Assembly (NCBI GenBank): GCA_963696075.1
Contig: CAVOJD010000008.1
Location: 62,001-126,000, forward strand
DNA from: CAJQQK01 sp963696075
GTDB taxonomy: Bacteria; Pseudomonadota; Alphaproteobacteria; Rhizobiales; Hyphomicrobiaceae
Direction of reading: 5' to 3'
DNA: 64,000 bases
The number at the start of each line of letters is the position of its first letter. Within the stretch, counting starts at the first letter, position 1. The position numbers and the translations under genes are program-made. The notes below the pieces were generated by a model. The model had not been told where the DNA came from. It was given only the letters and a program-made list of their open reading frames with translations, and did no database searches. Positions 26,136 to 34,785 of this stretch are shown here, one piece after another.

Positions 26136-26354
26136 TTTACTCTCCCGATTTTCCCGAAAAATTCATCCGGACGCGTCTTGTTATTGTTCAGCGCGCGCCG
26201 CCCCACCGGCAGCCTGGCCAAACCCACTGCCACAACAAACGTATGGCCCCGCCAATCGAACAAACAACACATTCATAAAATCGCATAATGCACTGCACAA
26301 TAGTGAACTGTGTACCGGGTTGATAAACTCTGTCAACGTTCGCTTAACGAGTTT

Positions 26355-26370
26355 TTGCGACTGTACGCAA
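26355..26370. promoter_or_regulatory. Dyad in the ccr/ecm divergent region
   Basis: TTGCG-ACTGTA-CGCAA, perfect 5-bp arms, lies about 220 bases upstream of ccr and 50 bases before the small membrane protein gene. RamB/PccR-like regulators of this pathway bind TTTGC-type dyads in other alphaproteobacteria; the likeness here is partial, so the assignment is tentative. Confidence 0.35.
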
Positions 26371-26415
26371 TGTGCCGTCCATCCGAACGGCGTTACAGTC
26401 GACGGGGCGACGTCC

Positions 26416-26733
26416 GTGAAGTTCGACCTGATTTTACAAACAGTACAGAGCATGCCGGCGGCAACGTTCGCGCTGATTCTGTTTATGTCGCTGTCGGCGT
26501 CACTGTTGGTAAATCATATACTCAAAGTTGGTGTATACACGACAATAGCCTCGATTCCATCGCTGCTTGTCGCCGGCATGTTCGCACACGCCACGTTCGT
26601 TGCCCACGGCATCTATATCTCCCCGGACAAGGCCTCCAATACCGCCATCGCTGTCAGTTCAGGCTTTATCGTGCTCGCAGCCTTCGCACTTTTGGTCTTC
26701 CGCATGTATGCGCACCTGAACGATCGCCACTAA
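26416..26733 (+). CDS. Small hypothetical membrane protein upstream of ecm
   Basis: A 105-aa protein with three hydrophobic segments (about residues 14-32, 39-62 and 76-96). The start is uncertain: I chose the GTG at 26416 with a weak G-rich leader; the ATG at 26452 would shorten it by 12 residues. No family is recognised. It lies 127 bases before ecm on the same strand and diverges from ccr, so it may share pathway regulation. It could alternatively be unrelated. Confidence 0.5.
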   Translation: MKFDLILQTVQSMPAATFALILFMSLSASLLVNHILKVGVYTTIASIPSLLVAGMFAHATFVAHGIYISPDKASNTAIAVSSGFIVLAAFALLVFRMYAHLNDRH

Positions 26734-26860
26734 TTGCCTTGCGCCGCGTCCGTTGCCCGCACCCTCACTTCTACGACCAAAATTCTAATTCCACGGTCCG
26801 TCGGCTTCGGTCTATGGTGCGATTATCTTGCACCTGCGAACAAACCGGCGGAGCCCCGAA

Positions 26861-28858
26861 ATGGTGGAAAAGTTGTCGAGAAATTCGGCCCCTGTTGAAC
26901 GCGCGGGCCGTGATCGACCTTGGATCATCCGCACCTACGCTGGCCATTCGACCGCGGAAAAATCGAACGAACTCTACCGTCAGAACCTCGCCAAGGGCCA
27001 GACCGGCCTGTCCATCGCCTTCGATCTGCCAACCCAGACCGGCTACGACAGCGATCACGCCCTGGCCAGGGGGGAGGTTGGCAAGGTCGGCGTGCCGATC
27101 TCGCACCTGGGCGACATGCGCACGCTCTTAGGCGCCATCCCGCTCGACGAGATGAACACGTCGATGACGATCAATGCCACCGCCGCCTGGCTGTTCGCCC
27201 TCTACGTCGCGTTGGCCGATGAGACCGGCGCCGATCGCAACAAGCTCACCGGCACGATCCAGAATGACATCATCAAGGAATATCTCTCCCGCGGCACCTA
27301 CGTCTTCCCGCCCGAGCCCTCTCTCAAGCTGATCAAGGACACCATCGCCTTCTCCTATAAGGCGGTCCCGAAGTGGAACCCGACCAACGTCTGCTCCTAC
27401 CACCTCCAGGAAGCAGGCGCGACGCCGGTCCAGGAGCTGTCCTATGCTCTCGCAACCGCCATCGCCGTCCTCGACACCGTCCGCGCCTCAGGCGAAGTCC
27501 CGGACGAAGACTTCAGCCTCGTCGTCGGCCGTGTCTCGTTCTTCGTCAACGCCGGCCTGAGGTTCGTCACCGAGATCTGCAAGATGCGCGCGTTCACCGA
27601 ACTATGGGACGAGATAACGGCGGAGCGTTACGGCATCACCGATGATCGCTTGCGCCGCTTCCGCTATGGCGTCCAGGTCAACTCGCTGGGCCTCACCGAG
27701 CAGCAACCCGAAAACAACGTCTATCGCATCCTGATCGAGATGCTCGCCGTCACGCTCTCAAAACGTGCCCGCGCCCGTGCCGTCCAGCTCCCCGCCTGGA
27801 ACGAGGCCCTCGGCCTGCCGCGACCATGGGATCAGCAGTGGTCCCTGAGGATGCAGCAGATCCTGGCCTATGAGACCGATCTCCTCGAATACGGCGATAT
27901 ATTCGACGGCTCGAAAGAAATTGATCGCAAGGTTGGCGAACTCAAGGAACAGGCCCGCGCCGAACTCATGGCCATCGACAAACTCGGCGGCGCGGTCGCA
28001 GCGATCGATTACATGAAACGCAGCCTCGTCGAATCCAATACCGCCCGCCTCCGCGACATCGAATCCGGCGCTCAGACGGTCGTCGGCGTCAACGCCTTCA
28101 CCGAGACCGAGACCTCGCCCCTCTCCGGCGGCGCGGAAGCCATCCAGACCGTCGACGAAGCCGTTGAAGCCCAACAGATCGAAGCCCTCAACGCATGGCG
28201 CCAATCCCGCGACCAGGCCGCCGTCTCACGCGCCCTCGAAGACCTTGCCGCCGCCGCCCGCGAAAACCGTAACATCATGGAGCCTTCGATCGCGTGCGCC
28301 AAGGCCGGCGTCACGACGGGCGAGTGGGGCCAGACGCTGCGCGAAATCTATGGCGAATACCGCGCACCAACCGGCGTTGGCGCCGCAGCCTCCGTCACCC
28401 AGGACGACATCACCGACCTGCGCAAGGCCGCTGACGACGCCGCCCGCCGCCTGGGTCGCCGCATCAAGTTCCTCGTTGGCAAACCCGGCCTCGACGGCCA
28501 TTCCAACGGCGCCGAGCAAATCGCCGTCCGGGCCCGCGACTGCGGCATGGATGTGCTCTATGAAGGCATCCGCCTGACCCCGGCCCAGATCGCCCGTTCC
28601 GCCGTCGATGAAAGCGTCCATGTCGTCGGCCTCTCGATCCTGTCCGGCAGCCACGTCCCGCTCGTCCGCGACCTCATGCAGCGCCTCCACGATGCCGGCG
28701 CCGCCGACATCCCCGTCATCGTCGGCGGCATCATCCCGCCCGAAGATGCCGAAGAATTGAAGGCACTTGGCGTAAAGGCCGTCTACACGCCCAAGAATTT
28801 CCGCTTGAACGCCATTATGTCGGATATAATCGGGCTCGCTGATACCGCGCGTCACTGA
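26861..28858 (+). CDS. ecm: Ethylmalonyl-CoA mutase (cobalamin-dependent)
   Basis: A 665-aa B12-dependent acyl-CoA mutase that converts ethylmalonyl-CoA to methylsuccinyl-CoA. The TIM-barrel part has RPWIIRTYAGHSTAEKSNELYRQNLAKGQTGLSIAFDLPTQTGYDSDH, distinguishing MeaA/Ecm from methylmalonyl-CoA mutase. The C-terminal cobalamin domain has the DxHxxG motif (D545, H547, G550 in LDGHSNGAEQ), the SILSGSHVPL loop and VIVGGIIPPEDAEEL. The length matches Ecm. ATG 26861 has GGAG eight bases upstream and is preferred over the ATG at 26828. With ccr and mcd nearby it completes the specific middle of the pathway. Confidence 0.95.
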   Translation: MVEKLSRNSAPVERAGRDRPWIIRTYAGHSTAEKSNELYRQNLAKGQTGLSIAFDLPTQTGYDSDHALARGEVGKVGVPISHLGDMRTLLGAIPLDEMNTSMTINATAAWLFALYVALADETGADRNKLTGTIQNDIIKEYLSRGTYVFPPEPSLKLIKDTIAFSYKAVPKWNPTNVCSYHLQEAGATPVQELSYALATAIAVLDTVRASGEVPDEDFSLVVGRVSFFVNAGLRFVTEICKMRAFTELWDEITAERYGITDDRLRRFRYGVQVNSLGLTEQQPENNVYRILIEMLAVTLSKRARARAVQLPAWNEALGLPRPWDQQWSLRMQQILAYETDLLEYGDIFDGSKEIDRKVGELKEQARAELMAIDKLGGAVAAIDYMKRSLVESNTARLRDIESGAQTVVGVNAFTETETSPLSGGAEAIQTVDEAVEAQQIEALNAWRQSRDQAAVSRALEDLAAAARENRNIMEPSIACAKAGVTTGEWGQTLREIYGEYRAPTGVGAAASVTQDDITDLRKAADDAARRLGRRIKFLVGKPGLDGHSNGAEQIAVRARDCGMDVLYEGIRLTPAQIARSAVDESVHVVGLSILSGSHVPLVRDLMQRLHDAGAADIPVIVGGIIPPEDAEELKALGVKAVYTPKNFRLNAIMSDIIGLADTARH

Positions 28859-29035
28859 CGTTTTGAACCCGCGCGGAACTTGCCCCCGGATTAGCCGCCG
28901 CCATGCGCGTGGACTGCGCCAGCCGCGCTAGGCCGGGCAACCTTTTGCCTTTCTGAAAGTTATCTCCTCAATCCGTTGGGGCACGCCGGTTTGCGCGTCG
29001 CGCAGTCACTCGGCCTGCCAACCCGAGACAATGCA

Positions 29036-30661
29036 ATGAACACAACAAAAACCGTCAGCCCTCTGCAACGAGCCGCGCTGACACCCCCGCGCCCGGCAAT
29101 GATGCCTTTGGCCATCAGCCTGATCGCAGCCACATTAGCCATGCAGACTGCGCCCGCCTCCGCCCAGCGCAGCCAGGATCTATCAAACCGCGAACCCGGC
29201 CAGGTCCGTCAGGACCCGCGCCAACGCAATGACGACCTGCGCCGCAAACAGCCGCGCGGCGATCAGCCCGCGCGCCGCCAGGCGCGCCCGCAGGAAGGCC
29301 AGCGCCAGACAGCCCCGGCTGATCAGCGCGGCGAGGGCCGCCGCGGCGAACGCCCGGCCGCCCGCCCGACGCCCCAGCAGCGCCAGCCCGAGACGGCGGT
29401 TGAGCCCCGCGGGGATCGCCGCGAGAACCGCGCCGGCCAAGTCCGCGAACGCCGCGATGATCGCGCCGCCCCACCGGCCAGTCGCACCGACCAGCGCCGC
29501 GATGCGCGTCAGGATCCGCGCCCGCCACGCGGACAGCCCATCCAGCAACCGGCCACCCCGGGCGCACAGCGCACGGAAGAACGCCTGCAACGCCTCGAAC
29601 GGCTGGAACGCCGGGAACAACGTGGGGAACGCCAGGATCGCCGCGAGAACCGCAACACCAACCGGGAAATCCCCCGTCAGGCAGCCCCTGAGCGCACCCC
29701 TGACCGCGACCGCCCCCGTGACCGCGCCTCTGATCGCAATCGTGACGCCACCCGTGACCGCTCCTTGTCCGAAATCCAGCGCGGGCGCACCTCCAGCCGC
29801 GAACGCGGTGGCCGCGAGGTCATCATCGAACGCGGCAATCGCCGCATCTTTCGCGAGAACAATCGCGCCTTCATCCAGCACGACGAAGGCGAACGCTTCC
29901 GCAGGCTCGACCGCTCACGCATCGACCGTCGCGAAGGCGCCAACGGCCGCAGCATCGTAACGACGGCACGCCCGAACGGTGTCCGTGTCATCTCCACGTA
30001 CGACCGCAACGGCCGCCTTCTCGAACGCCGCCGCCGCCGCAACGGGCGTGACACGGTGTTGATCGACAACCGGCGCTTCTGGGCCGGCGTCGCAGCCGGT
30101 GCGGCCATCAGCGCCCTCGTCATAACGCTTGGCGAACCGCGCATCGACATCCCGCGCCGCCGCTATATCGTGGAATACGGCTCCGCCTCCGAGGATGACC
30201 TCTATGAAGCGCTTGCAGCGCGTCCCGTCGACACATTCGAGCGCGCCTACGCCCTCGAGGAAATCCGCTACAGCCATGACCTGCGCCGGCGCCTGCGCCG
30301 CATCGACCTGACCGAGGTGACTTTCGAATCGGGCTCCTGGGAAATTGGCCCCGAACAGACCCGCAAGCTCGATCGGCTCGCCCGCGCGATCAAGCGTGTC
30401 CTCGATCGCAATCCCGATGAAATTTTCCTCATCGAGGGCCACACCGACGCCGTCGGCTCGGACGTAGACAACCTCAGCCTGTCCGACCGCCGCGCCGAGA
30501 GTGTTGCCGTCGCCCTGACCGATGAATACGGCATTCCCCCGGAAAACCTCGTGACCCAGGGCTATGGCGAGCAATACCTGGTCGTCGAGACCGAGGACGA
30601 TGAACCGCGTAACCGCCGCGTCGCCGTACGCCGCATCACCCCGTTGCTCGCCAACAAATAG
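29036..30661 (+). CDS. OmpA-family protein with long Arg/Gln/Pro-rich region
   Basis: A 541-aa envelope protein. A signal peptide-like N-terminus (hydrophobic MPLAISLIAATLAM, cleavage near APASA-QRS) leads into ~230 residues extremely rich in Arg, Gln, Pro, Asp and Glu, almost certainly disordered and basic. Around residues 270-350 lie RIFRENNRAFIQHDEGERFRRL-type repeats and one short hydrophobic stretch (FWAGVAAGAAISALVITLG). The C-terminal ~110 residues are an OmpA peptidoglycan-binding domain: LIEGHTDAVGSDVDNLSLSDRRAESVAVAL, GYGEQYLVVETEDDEPRNRRVAVRR. The Asp and Arg of the domain that bind diaminopimelate are present. The basic tract could bind lipopolysaccharide or acidic polymers; that is inference. 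The ATG at 29101 is an alternative start. Confidence 0.85.
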   Translation: MNTTKTVSPLQRAALTPPRPAMMPLAISLIAATLAMQTAPASAQRSQDLSNREPGQVRQDPRQRNDDLRRKQPRGDQPARRQARPQEGQRQTAPADQRGEGRRGERPAARPTPQQRQPETAVEPRGDRRENRAGQVRERRDDRAAPPASRTDQRRDARQDPRPPRGQPIQQPATPGAQRTEERLQRLERLERREQRGERQDRRENRNTNREIPRQAAPERTPDRDRPRDRASDRNRDATRDRSLSEIQRGRTSSRERGGREVIIERGNRRIFRENNRAFIQHDEGERFRRLDRSRIDRREGANGRSIVTTARPNGVRVISTYDRNGRLLERRRRRNGRDTVLIDNRRFWAGVAAGAAISALVITLGEPRIDIPRRRYIVEYGSASEDDLYEALAARPVDTFERAYALEEIRYSHDLRRRLRRIDLTEVTFESGSWEIGPEQTRKLDRLARAIKRVLDRNPDEIFLIEGHTDAVGSDVDNLSLSDRRAESVAVALTDEYGIPPENLVTQGYGEQYLVVETEDDEPRNRRVAVRRITPLLANK

Positions 30662-30686
30662 CGCCAAGGCGGCCCACACTGACGCC

Positions 30687-30749
30687 GGCCAGGGCACCCC
30701 TGGCCCCCTGCGCACCGGTCTCGACGGCTGCAACCGTCGGGCCGGTGCG
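30687..30749 (+). terminator. Two consecutive hairpins after the OmpA-like gene
   Basis: GGCCAGGG-CAC-CCCTGGCC (30687-30705) is followed by CGCACCGG...CCGGTGCG enclosing CGACGG/CCGTCG (30711-30749) and then TTGATTT. Likely a terminator isolating the gene from the downstream tRNA. Confidence 0.6.
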
Positions 30750-30817
30750 TTGATTTGCGCGAAACGGCTTCAGCCTCTACCCAAATCAAACGGTTTCATG
30801 CTATGGCCACCCGCTGA

Positions 30818-30904
30818 GCCCCAGTGGCGGAATCGGTAGACGCGACAGACTCAAAATCTGTTTTCCGCAAGGAAGTGCCCGTTCGAGTTGGGCCTGGGGC
30901 ACCA
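30818..30904 (+). tRNA. tRNA-Leu (anticodon CAA)
   Basis: An 87-base type II tRNA with encoded CCA. Acceptor arms GCCCCAG and CTGGGGC pair fully. The anticodon stem ACAGA/TCTGT encloses the 7-base loop CTCAAAA, giving anticodon CAA (30852-30854), which reads UUG. A long variable arm (TTTCCGCAAGGAAGT) and a T-arm with loop TTCGAGT complete the class II leucine architecture. Confidence 0.97.
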
Positions 30905-31143
30905 TTATCACCACGCAGCGCCATCCATGCCTTGTTTGGGCATCCGTTGCGACTGAGCCGCAATCCGTATTGGAACACCCTGATCGGCCGCTTGGGCGCA
31001 TTGCTGCTTTGGAATAGCTGTGTTACCCGCCTCCGACATGGTCCCCCACATGGCCCTCCCAAATGCATTGAGGCCCACGGCTGAAACAGGCATCCACAAA
31101 ATTGCCTTCTGCCGCTTGCTCATGAACAGCCTATGAGATCCGC

Positions 31144-32217
31144 ATGCCCCTGAGAGCGTCAGCAGCATTTCTCGCCATGCTCTGCTTCATACTGGCAGGT
31201 CAGCGAGCCAACGCGGCCCCGACACTGCTGTTCGACGCCGCCACCGGCAAGGTGCTCTACGCCGAGGAAACCGACCGGCTCTGGTATCCCGCGTCGCTGA
31301 CCAAGATCATGACCGCCTATGTCGTCTTCGAGGCGATGAAGAAGGGCGAGGTTTCCCTTGCGACAGAACTCGTCTCCTCCGAAACCGCCGCCAAGGAACC
31401 GCCGAGCAAAATCGGCCTTCCCATCGGGGCCAAAATCTCCCTGGAGCTTGGCCTCAAGTCCCTGATCATCAAGTCGGCCAACGATGTTGCCGTTATGCTC
31501 GCAGAAAGCGTTTCCGGCAGCACCGAGAGCTTCGTTTCGCGCATGAACACGACGGCGAAACGCCTCGGCATGGCGCGAACACACTTCGTAAACCCCAACG
31601 GCCTGCCCGTCCCGGGCCAGATCACCACCGCCCGCGACCTCGCCCGTCTCACCCAGGCATTGATGCGCAATTTCCCCGAGCACGCGCACTACTGGGCAAC
31701 CCCCTACATGCAGATCGGCCAACGCCGCCTGCGCTCGCACAATTCGCTGCTGCGCAAGTTCGATGGTGCAGATGGCGTCAAAACCGGCTTCATCTGCGAT
31801 TCAGGCTTCAACATCGTCGCCAGCGCAACCCGCAGCGGCGTGCGTCTGGTCGCCATCGTCCTCGGCGCCTACTCGGCCCAGGACCGCGGCATCCGCGCGT
31901 CCGCCCTCCTCGAACACGGCTTCGAAACCCACGACTGGAAGCTTTTCTTCGCCCCGCAATCGATCGAAACGCTGCCCGTTTCGACACAATCCGATGAAGT
32001 TGTGAGCATTCGCGACAGGGTAACCGGCTGGTCCTGTGGCAACCGCACCGCGCAACGGGCAAGGGCACGGGCAATCCGCCGGCAGCGGTTGCGTGAGCGA
32101 AAAGCGCGCGCCCGCAAGCTGCGCCAGGCCGCCAGTTCCAGTCAGGCGACCAAACAGCCACAGGCCCCCAATACAGGCCAAATTGCGCCGCCGCCCCCAG
32201 GTCCGGCCCCGCGCTAG
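31144..32217 (+). CDS. D-alanyl-D-alanine carboxypeptidase (PBP5/DacD family, S11)
   Basis: A 357-aa exported peptidase that trims the terminal D-Ala from peptidoglycan pentapeptides. A signal peptide covers about residues 1-24. The three active-site motifs are in place: S51-L-T-K54, S111-A-N113 and K213-T-G215 (KTGFICDSGFN). The C-terminal ~60 residues are Arg-, Gln- and Pro-rich, instead of the usual C-terminal domain ending in an amphipathic membrane anchor, so anchoring may rely on charge. The ATG at 31144 follows a spacer with no other gene. Confidence 0.93.
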   Translation: MPLRASAAFLAMLCFILAGQRANAAPTLLFDAATGKVLYAEETDRLWYPASLTKIMTAYVVFEAMKKGEVSLATELVSSETAAKEPPSKIGLPIGAKISLELGLKSLIIKSANDVAVMLAESVSGSTESFVSRMNTTAKRLGMARTHFVNPNGLPVPGQITTARDLARLTQALMRNFPEHAHYWATPYMQIGQRRLRSHNSLLRKFDGADGVKTGFICDSGFNIVASATRSGVRLVAIVLGAYSAQDRGIRASALLEHGFETHDWKLFFAPQSIETLPVSTQSDEVVSIRDRVTGWSCGNRTAQRARARAIRRQRLRERKARARKLRQAASSSQATKQPQAPNTGQIAPPPPGPAPR

Positions 32218-32404
32218 CCGCCGCCCGAGCGCCACGAGAGCCCAAATACCCGCATTGCGCAGACCACCTGCCCAACCATGCAGCGCGCCAAACTGTAAAC
32301 CATTGGCGCCGCCTCACATGGGTTGGCGAGACACCTCGGACATCGACTGGCGCGAAATTTGCTGCTTTTCGCTGATACAGTTTCGTTCCGAGGAAAGTTT
32401 CACC

Positions 32405-32635
32405 GTGCCGCTTACCGGACCCGATTTCGACCTGACCCCCACACCGGACGAGGTGGAATCGGTCGCAAGCCTCCTTGAAGGTACGCACGGCGACCTCGCA
32501 GCCGACGTGGCCGACTTCATCGCAACCCAGCACAGCCTCGAAGGCGATGCCGCCCGCTCCTGGGCCTGGACCAACGTGGTCGACCGCATTCGCGAACGCG
32601 AGCGCGAACGCCTCCACCAATCCTGGCACTTCTGA
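32405..32635 (+). CDS. Small hypothetical acidic helical protein
   Basis: A 76-aa protein (VPLTGPDFDLTPTPDEVESVASLL...GDAARSWAWTNVVDRIRERERERLHQSW). It is helical with no membrane segment. The GTG at 32405 follows GAGGAAAG eight bases away, a convincing start. Similar short proteins with a TPxEV opening and a GDAARxWAW motif occur in related bacteria as hypotheticals. Function unknown. Confidence 0.65.
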   Translation: MPLTGPDFDLTPTPDEVESVASLLEGTHGDLAADVADFIATQHSLEGDAARSWAWTNVVDRIRERERERLHQSWHF

Positions 32636-32678
32636 TCAAGCTTCAGGCGCCCGGCCCGCAAAGAACCGAAGCACTCCC

Positions 32679-33770
32679 TCACACCGCGTGTGCGTCGAGG
32701 CCCTTCCAGTCAAACGCGATGCCGTGTCCCGGCCGGTCCGGCGCAATCGCCTTGCCCTCCCGGATCTCGAGCGGATCGGCAATATAGGTATCGAGCCCGA
32801 ACCCGTGCGTCTCGAGATAGAACCGGTTCGGCACCGCCGCCAGCAGATGCACCGTTACGTCGTGCGCGCCATGTGACGTCACCGGCAGATTGAACGCCTC
32901 CGCCAGGTGCGCGATCTTCATGAACGGCGTGATCCCGCCGCAGTTCGTCACATCCGGCTCGGGATAGCTCACGCCACCCGCCGCGATCATCTGCTTGAAC
33001 TCCCACAGCGTGCGGAAATTCTCACCCGTCGCAATCGCAACCCCGCCCTCCTGCATCACGCGGACATGGCCTGCGACATCGTCGGGAATGATCGGCTCCT
33101 CCAGCCACACGAGATCGAACTCTCGAAACGCCCGCGCCCGACGGATCGCCTCATCGACGCTCCACTTCATGTTGGCATCGACCATCAGCGGGAAATCGTC
33201 GCCGAGATGACGGCGCATCGCCGAGCCACCCGCGCGATGTCTTCCGACATCTTCTCCCGCCCCGCCTTGCACTTGATCGCCCGAAATCCCTTCTCCAGGT
33301 TCCCGTCCGTCTGCTTGCAGCAGATCATCCACCGACAGATCGAGATCGATCCCCCCGGCATAGCAGGGCACTTCCCGATCGTGCCCGCCGAGGAACTTCC
33401 AAAGCGGCAATCCCGCCCGCTTCGCCTTGAGATCCCATAGCGCCATGTCGAACGCGGAAAGCGCCAAGACGGTCGGCCCGCCGCGCCCGCCGTAATGCAG
33501 CCCCCACCAGACCTTCTGCCAAAGGTTTTCGATCAGGTCCGCATCGCAACCCGCCACGATCTCGGGAATTTCACGCCGTGCAAGATCCGCCACCGCGCCG
33601 CCGTTGTGCCCCGTCGTGTACGTATATCCGACGCCCTCCTGGCCATCCCCGTCCGTGACCCGGACCGTAATCACCTCGAACGCCGTCATCACCCCATGCG
33701 TCGAATCCGATAGCGCCACCGGCAACGGAATTCGGTAATGCCCCGTCTCAAGCGATTTAATCTGGGCCAT
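32679..33770 (-). CDS. Mandelate racemase/muconate lactonizing enzyme family protein with a locally scrambled segment
   Basis: A 363-aa enolase-superfamily enzyme, probably an acid-sugar dehydratase or racemase. Metal ligands are seen as VDANMKW (Asp), WLEEP (Glu) and ATGENFR (Glu), and the C-terminal catalytic His in SHGAHD. The normal K-x-K region is not readable: between about 33320 and 33221 the frame gives LLQADGREPGEGISGDQVQGG. The +1 frame gives KGFRAIKCKAGREKMSEDIARVA, which restores the KxK motif. A one-base insertion near 33320 compensated near 33225 explains this. ATG 33770 has GGGAGG upstream (another ATG at 33773). As it stands the protein would be inactive. Confidence 0.85.
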   Translation of the reverse strand: MAQIKSLETGHYRIPLPVALSDSTHGVMTAFEVITVRVTDGDGQEGVGYTYTTGHNGGAVADLARREIPEIVAGCDADLIENLWQKVWWGLHYGGRGGPTVLALSAFDMALWDLKAKRAGLPLWKFLGGHDREVPCYAGGIDLDLSVDDLLQADGREPGEGISGDQVQGGAGEDVGRHRAGGSAMRRHLGDDFPLMVDANMKWSVDEAIRRARAFREFDLVWLEEPIIPDDVAGHVRVMQEGGVAIATGENFRTLWEFKQMIAAGGVSYPEPDVTNCGGITPFMKIAHLAEAFNLPVTSHGAHDVTVHLLAAVPNRFYLETHGFGLDTYIADPLEIREGKAIAPDRPGHGIAFDWKGLDAHAV

Positions 33771-33794
33771 CATCGCCCTCCCTTTTGTTCGGAC

Positions 33795-34649
33795 CTAGCT
33801 CTTGCGGCCTGATCCACGCGTCTGATCTTCGATTTGCTTCGGCGCGGCATCGAACTGCTCAATCAGTTCGATCACCTCCGGCGGCTCAATCTCGCGGATG
33901 AGATCCCCGATCCGCTTGACCGCATTGATGCGCTTTTCAAAATTATCGATATCGAGCCCATCGGCCTCAGCCCTGGCCTTGCGCGCTTCCGCCAATACCT
34001 TTTCCGCCTGCGCGAGGACGAGATGCGAATCCGCTTCCAGCTTCGCGTTTTCAAGCCCCTTGGTCCGAAGCCGTTCTTGTATGTTCGCGAGCGCCTTCGC
34101 CCCAACCGATTTCGACGCATCCCCGAGTGTCTGCTCGGTGTCCGGATCAACCATCGTGTCGAGCAGCCTGTTGACCGCCGCCGCCAAGCGGCGCCTGAGC
34201 TTAAGCACCGTCGCCCGGTCATCATCGTCAACCCGGTACCGTTCCGGCTCCGGGATCGATATCGTCCGCTTGCCTTGCGCAAGCTGCTCCTGCACCACGA
34301 GGAAGGTGTCGATGATCAGGTCCGTCGCAGCCAACGCCGCCGGTGTATTCAGGATCGTTGCAAGCCGCGCGACACCTTTGACCGTGAAGACCCGCGGCAC
34401 GGTTCGCCTGCCGCCCCGTCCCTTCTTTGAGGTCGCAATCTGCGACCTCAAGTCATCAAACTCTTCCGCGCTCAACTCGAAACAGTGAGCCTCGGTGAAT
34501 TTGTCCTGGTTCCGCGCGACGGCCTGATTGACCTGCCGGGTCTCGGTCCCAAACGCCTCCGCAACCCGGGAATCGAGCATCACCCGTTGGTCGCGAACGA
34601 CAAAAACGTCCCCCGCCCCGATATCGCTTATAGCTACAGGCTGCTTCAT
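33795..34649 (-). CDS. ORF6N (KilA-N-associated) domain DNA-binding protein
   Basis: A 284-aa protein. Residues ~14-110 match ORF6N: VFVVRDQRVMLDSRVAEAFGTETRQVNQAVARNQDKF, then FELSAEEFDDLRSQIATSKKGRGGRRTVPRVFTVKGVARLATIL. The domain is typical of phage and mobile-element proteins but also occurs in chromosomal regulators. The rest is a long helical region (roughly 150-270) with coiled-coil character. The ATG at 34649 has a strong GAGGAGGCGA site. Two related dyads lie directly upstream and suggest that it regulates itself. No other phage gene is near. Function beyond DNA binding is unknown. Confidence 0.82.
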   Translation of the reverse strand: MKQPVAISDIGAGDVFVVRDQRVMLDSRVAEAFGTETRQVNQAVARNQDKFTEAHCFELSAEEFDDLRSQIATSKKGRGGRRTVPRVFTVKGVARLATILNTPAALAATDLIIDTFLVVQEQLAQGKRTISIPEPERYRVDDDDRATVLKLRRRLAAAVNRLLDTMVDPDTEQTLGDASKSVGAKALANIQERLRTKGLENAKLEADSHLVLAQAEKVLAEARKARAEADGLDIDNFEKRINAVKRIGDLIREIEPPEVIELIEQFDAAPKQIEDQTRGSGRKS

Positions 34650-34661
34650 TCGCCTCCTCGC

Positions 34662-34690
34662 GTTTGATGTCACAGGCTGTGATATCAAAC
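34662..34690. promoter_or_regulatory. 29-bp dyad operator candidate upstream of the ORF6N gene
   Basis: Arms GTTTGATGTCACAG and CTGTGATATCAAAC around a single central G are complementary at 13 of 14 positions. It starts 12 bases upstream of the ORF6N start codon, overlapping the expected leader. Confidence 0.7.
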
Positions 34691-34736
34691 ACTCAGCCGA
34701 GCCACCGGACAAAAATGAGATGGCGAAACACGCGAA

Positions 34737-34771
34737 CCAATTTGAAATCACTGCCCGTGATTTCAAATTGG
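34737..34771. promoter_or_regulatory. Perfect 35-bp dyad, second operator candidate
   Basis: Arms CCAATTTGAAATCAC and GTGATTTCAAATTGG are perfectly complementary over 15 bp with loop TGCCC. Its core (TTTGAAATCAC...GTGATTTCAAA) matches the core of the dyad at 34662-34690; the centres are 78 bp apart. It begins 15 bases past the stop of the upstream BKACE gene, but no T-tract follows on the minus strand, so a terminator is less likely than an operator. Confidence 0.7.
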
Positions 34772-34785
34772 CCTCACCAAACGCC

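Noticed and set aside
26276..26310. dif-like sequence (ATCGCATAATG near the ccr promoter)
   Set aside because: Only the XerC-side half resembles dif; the XerD half does not match, and it lies 21 kb from the skew switch.
29183..29881. Open frame opposite the OmpA-like gene (Ala/Gly/Val-rich)
   Set aside because: Antisense shadow of the Arg/Gln/Pro-rich tract; no ribosome site or family.
33795..34649. ORF6N gene as evidence of a prophage
   Set aside because: No integrase, structural, lysis or other phage genes anywhere nearby.
34737..34771. Perfect dyad as an intrinsic terminator of the BKACE gene
   Set aside because: No T-run follows in the direction of transcription, and the core is shared with the second dyad at the ORF6N start.
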